This document shows positions 8,640 to 16,803 of a DNA stretch of 45,309 nucleotides, one piece after another. The position numbers were made by a program, and so were the translations under genes. The notes beneath the pieces were generated by a model. That model was not told the origin of the DNA and made no database searches. It saw nothing but the letters and a program-made list of their open reading frames with translations. This DNA is from an uncultured Clostridia bacterium (lineage in GTDB: Bacteria; Bacillota; Clostridia; TANB77; CAG-508), in NCBI GenBank assembly GCA_944392515.1, contig CALXWV010000007.1, positions 1 through 45,309 of the forward strand, read 5' to 3'. How positions within the stretch are numbered: position 1 is the stretch's first letter; each line of letters starts with the position of its first letter.

Positions 8640-9530
8640 TTATTGTTTCGTTTCTGATAAATATTTTTTCATCATATATCCACTACCATCAGTTACATTA
8701 ACTTTATACCAATCTCCTTCTTCCCCATTTACAGTTACTGGTGTATTTAGACCAACACTTGCAACAGTATCTGATGAGGTTGTTGCTTGTGATCTAATAT
8801 ATACAGCATCAACATTTACATACATTGTTTTTGGATAGTTTGAACTAATTTCATTTTGAATGTTATTAGAATTATTATCTTCATTTGAAGTAACATCATT
8901 ATTGCTATTTGAATTATTTATATTCTCATTATCTACTTCATTAGTTGCAGTATTATTATTTGAATCAGTATTACTATCTTCAATATTATTTTTATCAACA
9001 TTAGAATTATTTTCATTGTCATTAATGTAATCATTATTTGTAGTAGCTGTATCCGTTCCATTTATATTATCTAAAAATATCCATCCTGAGTTAGTATCTG
9101 TTTGTATATATGCCCATTTTCCATTGATAGATACTACTAATGCATCAGTATTAGCAGTAATATTTTCTAAAACTGTAGAATTTAGTAATGGTAATATATA
9201 TAATTTAGAATCTTTATTTACAATACCATTTGAATTAGCTTTAGGAGGTATACTTGTATTTGCAACAGTTTCTTTTATAGATACATATTGTTTGCTTACA
9301 TAACCTGAAAAATCTTGATATTTAATTTTATACCAATCTCCTTCTTCTTCAATAATTTCAAAACTAGCATCTTTAGGTAATACTGTTACAATATTTGATG
9401 AAGTACTAGGAGTCTCTCTAACATTTAAAAATTCAGTATCTCTTAATGTACCAGTACTTGCAAAGCAATAACTTATAAATATTAAAGAAAATATTAGAAG
9501 TATTAATAATATATTTAGTATTTTTTTCAT
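8640..9530 (-). CDS. Secreted protein with three bacterial SH3 domains
   Basis: A signal peptide or anchor (about residues 5-24) precedes an SH3b domain (about 25-82, with LNVRETPSTSSNIVTVLPK and GDWYKI). A second, more diverged SH3-like repeat lies at about 105-155. A linker of roughly 70 residues is made almost wholly of Asn, Asp, Ser, Thr and Glu. A third SH3b domain is C-terminal (about 235-296, with VYIRSQATTSSDTVASV, GDWYKV and SGYMMKKYL). Such repeats bind peptidoglycan peptides. There is no catalytic domain. The Asn-rich linker is typical of surface proteins in AT-rich clostridia. The promoter at 9593-9621 is preceded by a WalR box, consistent with a role in cell-wall homeostasis. comEC follows after a short gap. 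Confidence 0.85.
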   Translation of the reverse strand: MKKILNILLILLIFSLIFISYCFASTGTLRDTEFLNVRETPSTSSNIVTVLPKDASFEIIEEEGDWYKIKYQDFSGYVSKQYVSIKETVANTSIPPKANSNGIVNKDSKLYILPLLNSTVLENITANTDALVVSINGKWAYIQTDTNSGWIFLDNINGTDTATTNNDYINDNENNSNVDKNNIEDSNTDSNNNTATNEVDNENINNSNSNNDVTSNEDNNSNNIQNEISSNYPKTMYVNVDAVYIRSQATTSSDTVASVGLNTPVTVNGEEGDWYKVNVTDGSGYMMKKYLSETKQ

Positions 9531-9592
9531 TTAATTCCTCCAAAAGTATATATATTCATTTATAATAACCAATTTTTAATTTTCTCATAATA

Positions 9593-9621
9593 ATATTATT
9601 ACTTATACCTAATAAAGTCAA
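9593..9621 (-). promoter_or_regulatory. Sigma-A promoter of the SH3-domain gene
   Basis: On the minus strand TTGACT (9616-9621), 17 bases, TAATAT (9593-9598). The -35 box lies 7 bases downstream of a WalR-type direct repeat, a geometry that suits activation. Confidence 0.65.
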
Positions 9622-9628
9622 GACATTT

Positions 9629-9645
9629 GTAACAATTTTGTAACA
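9629..9645 (-). promoter_or_regulatory. Predicted WalR binding site
   Basis: The minus strand reads TGTTAC-AAAAT-TGTTAC. This matches the published WalR (YycF) consensus TGTWAH-N5-TGTWAH at every defined position, with the required 5-base spacer. It sits directly upstream of the SH3-domain gene promoter. A WalR-like regulator is encoded at 29921-30670 in the same window. Confidence 0.7.
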
Positions 9646-9675
9646 TTAGAGTTAATTATTATTTAGAAAATTTAA

Positions 9676-9709
9676 ATAAAAAAACAAGGTAAACCAACTA
9701 GTGTTTACC
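9676..9709 (-). terminator. Terminator of tuf
   Basis: On the minus strand GGTAAAC (9703-9709) and GTTTACC (9688-9694) form a 7-bp stem with an 8-base loop, followed by TTG and a run of seven or more T. It lies 15 bases past the tuf stop codon. Confidence 0.85.
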
Positions 9710-9723
9710 CTGCTTTTATATTA

Positions 9724-10926
9724 TTACTCAATTATTTCTGATACAACACCGCTGCCAACTGTTTTTCCACCTTCACGAATAGCGAATCTTAATCCTTGTT
9801 CGATAGCGATTGGAGTAATTAATTCTATTGTCATATCTACGTTATCTCCAGGCATTACCATTTCTGTTCCTGCTGGTAAATCAATTAATCCTGTAACGTC
9901 TGTTGTTCTGAAATAGAATTGTGGTCTATATCCGTTGAAGAATGGTGTATGACGTCCACCTTCTTCTTTTGTTAGAACGTATACTTGTGCTTTGAATTTT
10001 GTATGTGGATGTATTGTTCCTGGTTTTGCTAGAACTTGACCTCTTTCTACTTCTTCTCTTTGAATACCTCTTAATAGAACACCGATGTTATCACCAGCTT
10101 CTGCTTGATCAAGAGTTTTTCTGAACATTTCGATACCGGTAACAACAGTCTTTTTCTTGTCTTTTGAAAGACCTACTATTTCAACTTCGTCAGATAATTT
10201 TAATGTTCCTCTTTCTACTCTACCTGTAACAACTGTACCTCTTCCTGAAATTGTCATAACATCCTCAATTGGCATTAAGAATGGTTGATCAACTGGTCTT
10301 TCAGGTGTTGGGATATAGCTATCAACAGCATCCATTAATTCTTTAATGCATTGATATTCTGGAGCATCTGGATCTTTTGATGTAGACTCTAATGCTTTTA
10401 ATGAAGATCCTTTAACTACTGGAATTTCATCTCCAGGGAAACCATAGCTTGAAAGTAAATCTCTAACTTCCATTTCAACTAGTTCTAGTAATTCTGGATC
10501 ATCAACCATATCACATTTATTTAAATATACAACAATATATTTAACACCAACTTGTCTAGCAAGTAATATATGCTCTCTTGTTTGAGGCATTGGACCATCA
10601 GCTGCTGAAACAACTAATATTGCTCCATCCATTTGAGCAGCACCTGTAATCATGTTCTTTACATAGTCTGCGTGTCCTGGGCAGTCAACGTGAGCATAGT
10701 GTCTTTTATCTGTTTCATACTCAACGTGAGCTGTGTTAATTGTGATTCCTCTTGCTTTTTCTTCTGGTGCACTATCAATTGCACTATAGTCTTCGAATTG
10801 TGCTTGTCCTTTTAAGCTTAGCCATTTTGTAATAGCTGCTGTTGTTGTTGTTTTACCATGATCAACATGTCCGATTGTACCAATGTTAACGTGTGGCTTA
10901 CTTCTTACAAATTTTTCCTTAGCCAT
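9724..10926 (-). CDS. tuf: Translation elongation factor Tu
   Basis: This GTPase delivers aminoacyl-tRNA to the ribosome. The G motifs are intact: [18 protein letters not shown]. The RGITI switch I segment, the domain 2 region ([13 protein letters not shown]) and the C-terminal domain 3 are also intact. At 400 residues it is full length. AAGGAGG lies ahead of the ATG. It is the last gene of the str cluster but is separated from fusA by 232 bases that contain a separate promoter and a long leader hairpin. It can therefore be expressed independently of rpsL-rpsG-fusA. Confidence 0.98.
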   Translation of the reverse strand: MAKEKFVRSKPHVNIGTIGHVDHGKTTTTAAITKWLSLKGQAQFEDYSAIDSAPEEKARGITINTAHVEYETDKRHYAHVDCPGHADYVKNMITGAAQMDGAILVVSAADGPMPQTREHILLARQVGVKYIVVYLNKCDMVDDPELLELVEMEVRDLLSSYGFPGDEIPVVKGSSLKALESTSKDPDAPEYQCIKELMDAVDSYIPTPERPVDQPFLMPIEDVMTISGRGTVVTGRVERGTLKLSDEVEIVGLSKDKKKTVVTGIEMFRKTLDQAEAGDNIGVLLRGIQREEVERGQVLAKPGTIHPHTKFKAQVYVLTKEEGGRHTPFFNGYRPQFYFRTTDVTGLIDLPAGTEMVMPGDNVDMTIELITPIAIEQGLRFAIREGGKTVGSGVVSEIIE

Positions 10927-10987
10927 ATTTAAAATCCTCCTTATTTTTATTTTATTAATTTAAAACATTAATAACTATTTAAGACTT

Positions 10988-11035
10988 ATGCTAAATTTAA
11001 TATATAATATATTTTGCATATTCTAAATTTAGCAT
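10988..11035 (-). repeat. Long hairpin at the 5' end of the tuf transcript
   Basis: Perfect 12-bp arms (ATGCTAAATTTA at 10988-10999 and TAAATTTAGCAT at 11024-11035) enclose an AT-rich loop of 24 bases. The predicted tuf transcription start (about 11033, a G) falls at the base of the stem, so the RNA would begin with a paired GCUAAAUUUA segment. It lacks a T run and is probably not a terminator. Stabilisation of the mRNA 5' end is a plausible role. Confidence 0.55.
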
Positions 11036-11039
11036 TTAC

Positions 11040-11068
11040 ATTCTATACCATTTTAGTAAAAAATGCAA
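11040..11068 (-). promoter_or_regulatory. Promoter of tuf
   Basis: On the minus strand TTGCAT (11063-11068), 17 bases, TAGAAT (11040-11045). It lies in the fusA-tuf gap and explains independent transcription of tuf. Confidence 0.55.
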
Positions 11069-11102
11069 GTCTTATTCATTTTTTATTTAACAGTTTATAT
11101 TT

Positions 11103-11137
11103 ATGATACTTAAGATTTGAATATTCTTAATTATCAT
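11103..11137 (-). repeat. Hairpin just downstream of fusA
   Basis: The interrupted stem ATGATA-TTAAGA against TCTTAA-TATCAT has one mismatch and a loop of about 9 bases, 20 bases after the fusA stop. No T run follows on the minus strand, so it is more likely an mRNA 3'-end or processing structure than a strong terminator. Confidence 0.4.
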
Positions 11138-11158
11138 TAATAACTATTTAACTAATAA

Positions 11159-13249
11159 TTAGTCTTGTTTCTTTGCTCTTGATGTAACAATTTGGTCTAA
11201 GATAGATTTTGGTACTTCTTCATAGTGAGAAGGTTCCATTGAATATGTTCCTCTACCTTGTGTTTTAGAACGTAAGTCAGTTGCATAACCAAACATTTCT
11301 GAAAGTGGAATAAATCCTCTTATTATTTGGTTACCACTTCTTGCTTCCATTCCTTCCATTCTACCACGTCTAGCATTTATATCTCCAATAACATCTCCCA
11401 TGTATTCTTCTGGAACTGTTATTTCAACTTTCATGATAGGCTCTAGTAAAACAGATTTAGCTTGTTTACAACCTTCTTTGAAAGCCATAGATGCTGCTAT
11501 TTTGAATGCCATTTCTGAAGAGTCAACTTCATGATATGAACCATCAACTAATGTTGCTTTGAAGTCTATAACTGGATACCCTGCAAGAACACCACTCATA
11601 GCTGCTTCTCTTAATCCTTCTTCAACTGGTTTAATATATTCTTTTGGTACAGCACCACCAACAATTTTACTTTCAAATTGAACACCTGAACCTGGCTCTA
11701 ATGGTTCCATTTCAAACCATACATCACCATATTGTCCATGTCCACCAGATTGACGAACAAATTTGCCTTGTACTCTAACCTTATTTCTAATTGTTTCTTT
11801 ATATGAAACTTGAGGTTTACCAACAGTACATTCAACTTTAAATTCTCTCTTTAATCTATCTACTATAATATCTAAGTGTAATTCACCCATACCTGCTATA
11901 ATAGTTTGACCTGTTTCTTGGTCTGTCCATGTTTTGAATGTTGGATCTTCTTCAGCAAGTTTTGCTAAAGCTACACCCATTTTTTCACTATTAGCTTTAT
12001 CTTTTGGCTCAATAGCTATATCTATAACTGGTTCAGGGAATTCCATTGATTCTAGTATAACTGGATGATCTACATTACATAGTGTATCACCAGTTGATAC
12101 ATCTTTTAAACCAACTGCTGCTGCAATATCTCCAGCATATACTTTTTCAACATCTTGTCTGTGATTTGCATGCATAAGTAGAATTCTACCAATTCTATCT
12201 TTCTTATCCTTTGTAGCATTTAATATTGTAGAACCTGTTGTTATTGTTCCTGAGTAAACTCTAAAGAAACATAATTTTCCAACAAATGGGTCTGTCATAA
12301 TTTTAAATGCTAAAGCTGAGAATGGTTCTTTATCATCAGTCTTTCTATCTACTTCATTTCCATCTTCGTCAACACCTTTAATAGGTGGGATATCTAATGG
12401 AGATGGTAAATAATCTACTATTGCATTTAATAACTCTTGTACACCTTTATTTTTATAAGATGAACCACAAGTTACTGGAACTAAAGTATTTGCAATTGTT
12501 CCTTTTCTAAGACCTGATTTAATTTCTTCCTCAGTTAGTTCTTCACCTTCTAAGTATTTCATCATTAAGTCATCATCTTGTTCTGCAGCTGCTTCAACCA
12601 TTTCTGATCTATATTTCTCTGCGTCTTCTTTCATATCTTCAGGAATATCTAATTCTTCAATTTCTCTTCCTAAATCATCTTTATGAATGAAAGCTCTCAT
12701 TTTAATTAAGTCAACTATTCCCTTGAAATTATCTTCACTACCTATTGGTAATTGAATAGGAACAGGATGACATCCAAGTCTTTCTTTCATTTGGTCAACG
12801 CAAGCATAGAAATCAGCACCTGTAATATCCATTTTATTTACATATGCCATTCTAGGTACTTGGTATTTATCTGCTTGTCTCCAAACAGTTTCTGATTGTG
12901 GTTGAACACCACCTTTAGCAGCTAATACTAAAACTGCACCATCAAGAACTCTTAAAGATCTTTCAACTTCAACTGTAAAGTCAACGTGACCTGGTGTATC
13001 GATAATATTTATTCTATTGCCTTTCCAGTGACATGTTGTAGCAGCTGATGTAATTGTAATACCTCTTTCTTGCTCTTGAACCATCCAGTCCATAGTAGCA
13101 GCACCATCATGAACTTCACCAATTTTATGTGTTCTACCTGTGTAAAAAAGTATTCTCTCTGTTGTTGTTGTTTTGCCCGCATCAATATGGGCCATTATTC
13201 CTATATTTCTTGTTTTCTCTAAAGGAAATTCTCTTCCGTCTCCGGCCAT
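11159..13249 (-). CDS. fusA: Translation elongation factor G
   Basis: This GTPase drives ribosomal translocation. The N-terminal G domain shows [14 protein letters not shown], the RGITITSA switch, DTPGHVDF and NKMD. Later domains include the EF-G domain IV segment around [16 protein letters not shown] and the C-terminal domain V ([19 protein letters not shown]). It has 696 residues, the standard length. The ribosome binding site AAAGGGG precedes the ATG. It is the third gene of the str operon, about 90 bases after rpsG, with no terminator between them. Confidence 0.98.
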   Translation of the reverse strand: MAGDGREFPLEKTRNIGIMAHIDAGKTTTTERILFYTGRTHKIGEVHDGAATMDWMVQEQERGITITSAATTCHWKGNRINIIDTPGHVDFTVEVERSLRVLDGAVLVLAAKGGVQPQSETVWRQADKYQVPRMAYVNKMDITGADFYACVDQMKERLGCHPVPIQLPIGSEDNFKGIVDLIKMRAFIHKDDLGREIEELDIPEDMKEDAEKYRSEMVEAAAEQDDDLMMKYLEGEELTEEEIKSGLRKGTIANTLVPVTCGSSYKNKGVQELLNAIVDYLPSPLDIPPIKGVDEDGNEVDRKTDDKEPFSALAFKIMTDPFVGKLCFFRVYSGTITTGSTILNATKDKKDRIGRILLMHANHRQDVEKVYAGDIAAAVGLKDVSTGDTLCNVDHPVILESMEFPEPVIDIAIEPKDKANSEKMGVALAKLAEEDPTFKTWTDQETGQTIIAGMGELHLDIIVDRLKREFKVECTVGKPQVSYKETIRNKVRVQGKFVRQSGGHGQYGDVWFEMEPLEPGSGVQFESKIVGGAVPKEYIKPVEEGLREAAMSGVLAGYPVIDFKATLVDGSYHEVDSSEMAFKIAASMAFKEGCKQAKSVLLEPIMKVEITVPEEYMGDVIGDINARRGRMEGMEARSGNQIIRGFIPLSEMFGYATDLRSKTQGRGTYSMEPSHYEEVPKSILDQIVTSRAKKQD

Positions 13250-13339
13250 ATGTTTTTCCCCTTTCTGTTAATTTATAATTAACTTTTTCTTACTTACTTT
13301 TCATTTTATACCATTCTAATTTTGTAGTAATAATTATAA

Positions 13340-13810
13340 TTAGAATTTGTAATGAGCAAAAGCTTTATTAGCTTCAGCCATTTTATGCATATCTTCTTTC
13401 TTCTTAAATGCTCCACCGTTGTTAGCTATAGCGTCTAATATTTCTGCTGCTAATTTTTCAGACATAGTTTTTTCATTTCTTGTTCTAGCATATTTAACAA
13501 GCCATCTTAAACCTAATGTTTGTCTTCTTTCTGGTCTGATTTCTAGTGGAACTTGGTATGTTGCACCACCAACTCTTCTTGCTTTAACTTCAAGAACTGG
13601 CATTACGTTATTTAAAGCTTCTGTAAAAACTTCTAATGGGTCTCTTCCAGATTTTTCTTTTATAATGTCAAATGCATCATAAACTATTTTTTGTGCAACT
13701 GTTTTCTTACCATCAAGCATAACATTGTTGATTAATTTTGTAACAACTTTGCTGTTATACATTGGATCTGGTAATACGTCTCTTTTTGCTATAAATCCTT
13801 TTCTTGGCAC
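13340..13810 (-). CDS. rpsG: 30S ribosomal protein S7
   Basis: This primary 16S rRNA-binding protein nucleates assembly of the 30S head. The GTG start at 13808-13810 is chosen because AAGGAGG lies just upstream and the product then begins [15 protein letters not shown] and has 156 residues, exactly the family norm. An upstream in-frame ATG would add 27 unrelated residues with no support. Family hallmarks include [16 protein letters not shown] and the C-terminal AHYKF. It is the second gene of the str operon. In E. coli S7 autoregulates this operon; no equivalent site was recognised here. Confidence 0.97.
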   Translation of the reverse strand: MPRKGFIAKRDVLPDPMYNSKVVTKLINNVMLDGKKTVAQKIVYDAFDIIKEKSGRDPLEVFTEALNNVMPVLEVKARRVGGATYQVPLEIRPERRQTLGLRWLVKYARTRNEKTMSEKLAAEILDAIANNGGAFKKKEDMHKMAEANKAFAHYKF

Positions 13811-13987
13811 TATTCTTCCCTCCTTATTAATATTTGATGTAAACCTTACATCTAGGTACTCTGAAACGTTTTTCGTTTCCGCATAGTGCAATCTATTTAT
13901 AATTTAAGTCCTAAATTATCAATTATTGCACCTTGCTTTTGGCTAATCAAAATATTTAGCCATAAATCAATTTAAATCTTTATCGAT

Positions 13988-14401
13988 TTATTTCTTTGGT
14001 TTTTTTGCTCCGTATTTTGATCTACCTTGCATTCTGTCTTTAACACCTGCTGTATCAAGTGTTCCTCTTATAATGTGATATCTAACACCAGGAAGGTCTT
14101 TTACTCTTCCACCTCTAATTAAAACAACACTGTGTTCTTGTAGATTGTGTCCTATACCAGGAATATAAGAAGTAACTTCATAACCATTTGAAAGTCTAAC
14201 CCTTGCTACTTTTCTTAAAGCTGAATTTGGCTTTTTAGGTGTAACAGTTTTTACAACAGTACAAACTCCTCTTTTTTGTGGAGCTCTAGCTGATGTTTGT
14301 TTGTTCTTCATAGAATTAAATCCATGTTGTAAAGCTGGTGACTTTGATTTTGCTTTTGAAGATTTTCTTCCTTTTCTTACTAATTGATTAATTGTTGGCA
14401 C
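13988..14401 (-). CDS. rpsL: 30S ribosomal protein S12
   Basis: This decoding-centre protein has 137 residues. The start codon is GTG, preceded by AGGAGGTGAAATTTAA. Conserved motifs include [22 protein letters not shown] and the second loop [13 protein letters not shown]. The lysine of PKKPNS that is changed in streptomycin-resistant strains is wild type here. It is the first gene of the str operon, under the strong promoter at 14474-14502, with a structured leader. Both rpsL and rpsG in this operon start with GTG. Confidence 0.98.
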   Translation of the reverse strand: MPTINQLVRKGRKSSKAKSKSPALQHGFNSMKNKQTSARAPQKRGVCTVVKTVTPKKPNSALRKVARVRLSNGYEVTSYIPGIGHNLQEHSVVLIRGGRVKDLPGVRYHIIRGTLDTAGVKDRMQGRSKYGAKKPKK

Positions 14402-14424
14402 TTAAATTTCACCTCCTAAAATAA

Positions 14425-14473
14425 AATACTGTTATTTTAAGAGCCTATAACGGCATCTTAAATTAACAGTATT
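14425..14473 (-). repeat. Large interrupted palindrome spanning the str-operon transcription start and leader
   Basis: Outer arms of 10 bp (AATACTGTTA and TAACAGTATT) are perfect. They continue inward past a single A/A mismatch into TTTAAGA/TCTTAAA, then GCC/GGC, with a GTTATA loop. The predicted start of transcription (about 14467) falls inside the outer arm, so the RNA would begin GUUAAUUUAAGA and fold back at once, ending 15-20 bases before the rpsL ribosome binding site. It could be an operator, an attenuator (it is followed by TTTATTTT) or a 5' stabiliser. Confidence 0.6.
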
Positions 14474-14502
14474 ATTGTATCATGGTTTTAGCTTAAAGTC
14501 AA
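14474..14502 (-). promoter_or_regulatory. Strong sigma-A promoter of the str operon
   Basis: On the minus strand TTGACT (14497-14502), a 17-base spacer and TACAAT (14474-14479), directly upstream of the rpsL leader. Confidence 0.8.
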
Positions 14503-14554
14503 TGCATTTTAAGGTATTTTTTATCTATATTTTATAATTATATAAACCTAAAAT

Positions 14555-16645
14555 TTACCTTTCTTCTTGCTGATTTTGATTTGCTTTTTCATTTTGTTGT
14601 AATTGTTGCAATATTTCTGTATTATCTCCTGTTGTAATTTCAAAGCCTTTTAAATTCTCAGTTCCTTTTGAACTTTCATCCAAATCTGATGTCTTTACCC
14701 AACCATATGTGTTAAATATGTTGTGATTTGTTTCGCCAACTTGAATTGCAGCCATCTCATAAGTTTTGTCTTGTTTTAGCATATTTTTTATTTCATCAAT
14801 GCTCATTCCTGAATCTTTTGCATAATCTTCCCATGTCTTACCATTTGAAGTTAATAAAATATTTTTAGTACCATCTTCATTTTCTTTAACTATTGCTCTA
14901 TTAAATATTTCTACTATAGTATCTTGTGCTAAAGTTCCTTTAGCTCCTCTTCCAGTTGAATCTGCAGTATACTCAAGGCCTCCTTTTGCAAAATATTGCT
15001 TTGTAAGTGTTCCAGAAGTTAATGTCTCTGCATCATGGGCTACTAATTTATCTTGTTCATTTTCTAGTTTTTCTTGCTCCTGTTTTTTTGCTGCTTCTTC
15101 TAAAGCTTGTTGCTCTTCTTGAGCTCTTTTAGCTTCTGCATCTGCTTCTTTCTGAGCTTCAGCTGCTTTCTGTTCAATTATCTGTCTATTATGTTCCTTT
15201 TGTCCATTTATACCAATTACTAATGCTAGTGAAGCAACTGCTACAGCGCTTAAAGCTAATATATGATTTTTATGATCTTTGAAAAATTGTTTTACTTTTG
15301 GAATAGAGAATCCTTTTATTTTTCTCTTTTCCTCTTTTTCTTGTTCCTTTAATTCTTCTATCTTTAGGTTTTCTTGAATCACACCTTCTTTATATTTTTT
15401 TATTTCATCCGATAAATAAAATTCATTATTTCTTGCCTCAGGTAATTGATAATTTTTATTAAACAATCTCATAAACCAAAGTTTTAATTTTTGGAACCAA
15501 TTCAATTTTATTTGCTTTGGTTCATTGGAATTTTGAAGAATTATATCTGATCTGCTTGGTCCTAGTCCTCTAAATTTAGCTTTTTGTTCTTCTAAAGCTA
15601 ACTCTCCTATTTCTTTTGGGTTCATTTCAATATTTCTATCTTCGTGTCTTTGTTCTGCATCTTCTTGTGCCATTACATTATTTTTAATCTTTTCTGCAAA
15701 AGCTGCTCTTTCTGCTTCAGTTTTTTCTCCATTATTTAGAAAATCTTCATATTCTTTTTCAGATACTTCCTTAAAGACCATATGTCCTTTATCATCAAAA
15801 ATTAATTTTCCATTCTCATCATAAGTAGGAATTTGCCAATTTGATTCTTCAAACTCTCTTCTTTCGAAATCATATGGCATCCATTTTCCAGTATATGAGT
15901 TATAATGTAAACTAGAATCTTGCAATGCTTCATTCGGAATTTGATTCCAAGTATTTGTATTTTTATCGTAATAAGTTTCAAGTGTTTTCCTACCTACATT
16001 TTCAGATTTTCTAACTTCACCTATTTCTGGAAAATATGCATACTTATTAGAGTAAGAATCTTCAAATATAAAAGTATTACCTGTTTTTGTTTTATTAATT
16101 AGAGTCCATTTATCAGATTCTGGTATAAAATCAGGTCTTTTAACAACAAAAAACTGATTATTTCCATCTACAATGTTTTCTTCAGCTAATTTTGTTGTAT
16201 CTGTTGCTGCAGCATTTCTAACAGCTTCAGATCTAGCTTGTCTTTCTTGTCTAGTTTGTTCAACAGTTTCATTATGTTTTTGTTCTTTATTTGCTCTAGA
16301 CATTTCATCAATTATAGCATTCATTCCTTTGCTTTCTAATGTTGTATCATTCCAAGTGCTTCTTCTAGCATCACTAGCTTTTTTTCCACCCCTCATTGGA
16401 TCTATAGCCTTTAACTGTTTTTGTCTTATAGCTAATAATTCTTCACTCTCTTTTATCGCTGTTTCTAAAAATGCTCTTTTAGATATTTTTTCATTATCTG
16501 ACATAGTAGAATTAGATTCTAATTCTATTAAATCCATTTGATAAGAATTTAATAAATCTTGAGCTAAGTTTACTTCTCTTTTTACAACATCAACCATAAG
16601 TTTAAGTTGTTCTTTATTTTGTGGACCATTTACTTGTTTTGCCAT
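14555..16645 (-). CDS. Unrecognised large single-pass membrane protein with coiled-coil segments
   Basis: I do not recognise this 696-residue protein. The N-terminal ~150 residues are charged and helical, probably coiled coil. Residues about 160-290 form a beta-rich region with repeated aromatic Y/W turns (YYDKNTNTWNQIPNEAL, YNSYTGKWMPYDF). A second charged helical region follows. One hydrophobic segment lies at about 460-479, then an Ala/Glu/Gln/Lys coiled coil (about 490-540). A C-terminal globular part includes a weakly LysM-like stretch (NGKTWEDYAKDSGMSIDEI), and the tail is Gln/Asn-rich. The ATG at 16643-16645 follows AAGGAGG by 6 bases and is preferred over a longer start. It has its own consensus promoter and is transcribed toward the str operon. 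Function unknown; a surface or division scaffold is possible. Confidence 0.85.
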   Translation of the reverse strand: MAKQVNGPQNKEQLKLMVDVVKREVNLAQDLLNSYQMDLIELESNSTMSDNEKISKRAFLETAIKESEELLAIRQKQLKAIDPMRGGKKASDARRSTWNDTTLESKGMNAIIDEMSRANKEQKHNETVEQTRQERQARSEAVRNAAATDTTKLAEENIVDGNNQFFVVKRPDFIPESDKWTLINKTKTGNTFIFEDSYSNKYAYFPEIGEVRKSENVGRKTLETYYDKNTNTWNQIPNEALQDSSLHYNSYTGKWMPYDFERREFEESNWQIPTYDENGKLIFDDKGHMVFKEVSEKEYEDFLNNGEKTEAERAAFAEKIKNNVMAQEDAEQRHEDRNIEMNPKEIGELALEEQKAKFRGLGPSRSDIILQNSNEPKQIKLNWFQKLKLWFMRLFNKNYQLPEARNNEFYLSDEIKKYKEGVIQENLKIEELKEQEKEEKRKIKGFSIPKVKQFFKDHKNHILALSAVAVASLALVIGINGQKEHNRQIIEQKAAEAQKEADAEAKRAQEEQQALEEAAKKQEQEKLENEQDKLVAHDAETLTSGTLTKQYFAKGGLEYTADSTGRGAKGTLAQDTIVEIFNRAIVKENEDGTKNILLTSNGKTWEDYAKDSGMSIDEIKNMLKQDKTYEMAAIQVGETNHNIFNTYGWVKTSDLDESSKGTENLKGFEITTGDNTEILQQLQQNEKANQNQQEER

Positions 16646-16672
16646 AAATATCCTCCTTTTAATCATAAGTTA

Positions 16673-16701
16673 ATTATATCACATTTGGTTCGTTATTTCA
16701 A
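16673..16701 (-). promoter_or_regulatory. Sigma-A promoter of the 696-residue membrane protein gene
   Basis: On the minus strand TTGAAA (16696-16701), 17 bases, TATAAT (16673-16678), about 30 bases ahead of the chosen ATG. Confidence 0.75.
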
Positions 16702-16803
16702 TATTATGTAAATTTTATTTATTATATTTTTATATAAATGTATATTAAGTATAAAAAAATTGCAATAGAATTATAAAATTTGTAATATAAATTTAATATT
16801 ATT

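Noticed and set aside
9701-9916. Plus-strand ORFs inside tuf, fusA, walK and the glucan synthase gene
   Set aside because: They are mirror frames of strongly supported genes, without ribosome binding sites or protein-like motifs.
13811-13891. Upstream extension of S7 to an ATG at 13891
   Set aside because: The GTG at 13808-13810 has an excellent AAGGAGG site and gives the exact family length. The extra 27 residues do not resemble S7.
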